Part shown: positions 6,807 to 8,028 of the stretch, one piece after another
How positions within the stretch are numbered: position 1 is the stretch's first letter
Layout of the letters: every line of letters begins with the position of its first letter
NCBI GenBank assembly: GCA_039925145.1
Contig: JBDSZL010000063.1
Location: forward strand, 1 to 8,028
From: JBDSZL01 sp039925145
GTDB lineage: Bacteria > Acidobacteriota > Vicinamibacteria > Vicinamibacterales > SCN-69-37
Length of the DNA: 8,028 nt
Reading direction: 5' to 3'
Position numbers and translations under genes: made by a program
Notes under the pieces: model-generated
What the model was told of the DNA's origin: nothing
The model's database searches: none
What the model saw: only the letters and a program-made list of their open reading frames with translations

Positions 6807-6836
6807 CCCCGCGCTATCGACGGCCGAAGCGAGGGG
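6807..6836 (+). promoter_or_regulatory. Possible hairpin over the DUF418 gene's ribosome-binding site
   Basis: The Shine-Dalgarno GAGGGG (6831-6836) lies five bases before the ATG at 6842. CCCC at 6807-6810 can pair with GGGG at 6833-6836. After a G-A mismatch (6811/6832), CGC at 6812-6814 pairs with GCG at 6829-6831, which leaves a 14-base loop. The pairing is real, but in GC-rich DNA it may be accidental. Confidence 0.25.
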
Positions 6837-6841
6837 CGGCA

Positions 6842-8026
6842 ATGGGCAAAATGACGAACCGACCTCCGGCCCGCCCGATCGCCGACGCCGAGCGCTGCAC
6901 GTCACTTGACGTTATCCGCGGCCTCGCGCTGATTGGCGTTCTCCTGGTAAACATCCACAGCGATTTCCAGATCCCTCTTGCCGCGGATCTTCTGGGCGTT
7001 CGCACGAGCGACCTGTGGGTGGACCATGCCGTGGACCTCGCCATCGTCGGGCTTCTTCAATTCAAGGCATTCACGCTGTTCTCTCTCCTGTTTGGAGCCG
7101 GCCTCGCCGTGTTCGGCCAACGGGCTGCAGCCCAAGGTGTGAACCCAACTCGGTTGCTCACGCGCAGGCTGCTCGTACTTCTCGCGTTAGGTTTGTGCCA
7201 TCTATTACTGATTTGGAACGGCGACATCCTGACGCTCTACGCCGTGTGCGGCTTGCTGCTCGTACCGTTGCGTCGACTGCCCGCGCTCGGGCTGGCGGCG
7301 GTAGGCGTTGCGGCGCTCGCCCTTCCGTACGCCGTTCCATGGGGTGTCGGCCTGCCGGCCGAGGACATCCTGCGCGGAATAGCCACGGAGGCGGCTCGGA
7401 TCTACACAGTCGGGCGAGTGGAAGACGTCATCGTGTTCCATTGGCACGAGACCAGAACGCTCATCCTGCCGCTGCTCGTCGATGTGCTGCCCCGGACCTA
7501 CGGGCTGATGGCGCTGGGCGCGGCCGCCTGGAATGCCGGCGTGTTCACCAGCCCCGAGCGGCACGGGAGGCTTCTGATCGGCATCGCGCTGGTCGGGATC
7601 GCGGTCGGTGGCGGGGCGACGATCCTATCAACGCTTCAGATTCCGACCTCGCTGCCGTCGAGGTTGCTCGGCGCTGCGTCCTCCGCGCCGCTGGCGATGG
7701 GATACGCCGCCGGGTTGGTTCTGATTCTGCGTTTGCCTGCCGCGCCTCGAACCGCCGCCCTTTTCGCTGCAGTGGGTCGGATGGCTCTGACCAACTATCT
7801 CGCGCAGTCTGTCGCACTCGGCGTGCTTTTCTACGGCTACGGGCTTGGGCTGTACGGCAGGGTTGGGTCCGCAGCGGCTGCCGCCATCGGTCTATCGTTG
7901 TACGCCGCTCAACTTGCCTTTAGTTGGGCGTGGCTGAAGCGGTATCGCTTCGGTCCGGTGGAATGGATCTGGCGGTCCGTCACCTACGGCCGAGGCCAGC
8001 CGATGCTACGGCGAGTCCGACCATGA
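6842..8026 (+). CDS. DUF418 domain-containing (YeiB-like) membrane protein
   Basis: Polytopic inner-membrane protein of 394 residues in the DUF418/YeiB family. The role of the family is not firmly established; transport has been suggested. The N-terminus has the family's LDVIRGLALIGVLLVNI (22-38), which enters the first helix, followed by about eight to ten hydrophobic segments. The C-terminal DUF418 domain, about 230-385, carries GRMALTNYLAQS (312-323), LFYGYGLGLYG and the near-terminal WLKRYRFGPVEWIWRSVTYG (364-383). The length is usual for the family and the gene looks intact. ATG at 6842 is chosen because GAGGGG lies five bases upstream; a GTG at 6797 in the same frame would add 15 residues unlike the family start. 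It sits 126 bases behind the histidine-phosphatase gene on the same strand, so read-through is possible. Its TGA overlaps ATG at 8023 (ATGA), which suggests a coupled next gene. Confidence 0.93.
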   Translation: MGKMTNRPPARPIADAERCTSLDVIRGLALIGVLLVNIHSDFQIPLAADLLGVRTSDLWVDHAVDLAIVGLLQFKAFTLFSLLFGAGLAVFGQRAAAQGVNPTRLLTRRLLVLLALGLCHLLLIWNGDILTLYAVCGLLLVPLRRLPALGLAAVGVAALALPYAVPWGVGLPAEDILRGIATEAARIYTVGRVEDVIVFHWHETRTLILPLLVDVLPRTYGLMALGAAAWNAGVFTSPERHGRLLIGIALVGIAVGGGATILSTLQIPTSLPSRLLGAASSAPLAMGYAAGLVLILRLPAAPRTAALFAAVGRMALTNYLAQSVALGVLFYGYGLGLYGRVGSAAAAAIGLSLYAAQLAFSWAWLKRYRFGPVEWIWRSVTYGRGQPMLRRVRP

Positions 8027-8028
8027 GC

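Noticed and set aside
6734..6819. Direct repeat CGCTATCG (6734-6741 and 6812-6819) upstream of the DUF418 gene
   Set aside because: It is only eight bases, 78 apart, with no symmetry or promoter nearby. Chance is a sufficient explanation in GC-rich DNA.

Overview
This is a GC-rich chromosomal window with seven protein-coding genes on both strands. It has no RNA gene, CRISPR array or insertion sequence that I can recognise, and no gene-free stretch reaches 300 bases. The gene mix points to an environmental bacterium with an exosortase surface-sorting system: a multi-PAS MASE1 sensor, a PEP-CTERM fibro-slime protein and a DUF418 membrane protein. An acidobacterium (Vicinamibacteria-like) would fit, but nothing in the window proves this and the assignment is an inference.

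Layout. From 1 to 2819 on the minus strand lies most of a large sensor protein (MASE1, GAF, three PAS domains, start of a second GAF) whose C-terminal output domain is beyond the left edge. Upstream of it on the same strand is a PAP2 phosphatase (2964-3740); the two are 144 bases apart and may be co-transcribed. Divergent from PAP2 is a small DoxX-like membrane protein (3855-4304) whose Shine-Dalgarno sequence can pair with an upstream CTCCTC. It converges on a secreted PEP-CTERM fibro-slime protein on the minus strand (4408-5316). That gene has a well-spaced sigma-54-type -24/-12 element just upstream and a long imperfect inverted repeat at enhancer distance. Behind that repeat is an unrecognised histidine-rich four-helix membrane protein (5516-5929, minus). 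It is divergent from a histidine-phosphatase gene (6065-6715, plus), and the 135-base gap between them holds a perfect 9-base inverted repeat. The last gene (6842-8026, plus) is a DUF418/YeiB-like membrane protein, and its stop codon overlaps a possible next start as ATGA.

How the genes may work together. Six of the seven gene products are membrane-embedded or exported; only the histidine phosphatase looks cytosolic. The PEP-CTERM protein needs an exosortase encoded elsewhere in the genome, and PEP-CTERM systems are typically tied to extracellular polysaccharide. A PAP2 enzyme acting on polyprenyl diphosphate carriers would fit that setting, but its substrate cannot be read from the sequence. 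I see no new multi-gene defence or mobile system here. The most notable points are the sigma-54-type promoter with its upstream repeat, the possible RNA-level control of the DoxX-like gene, and the unrecognised histidine-rich membrane protein.
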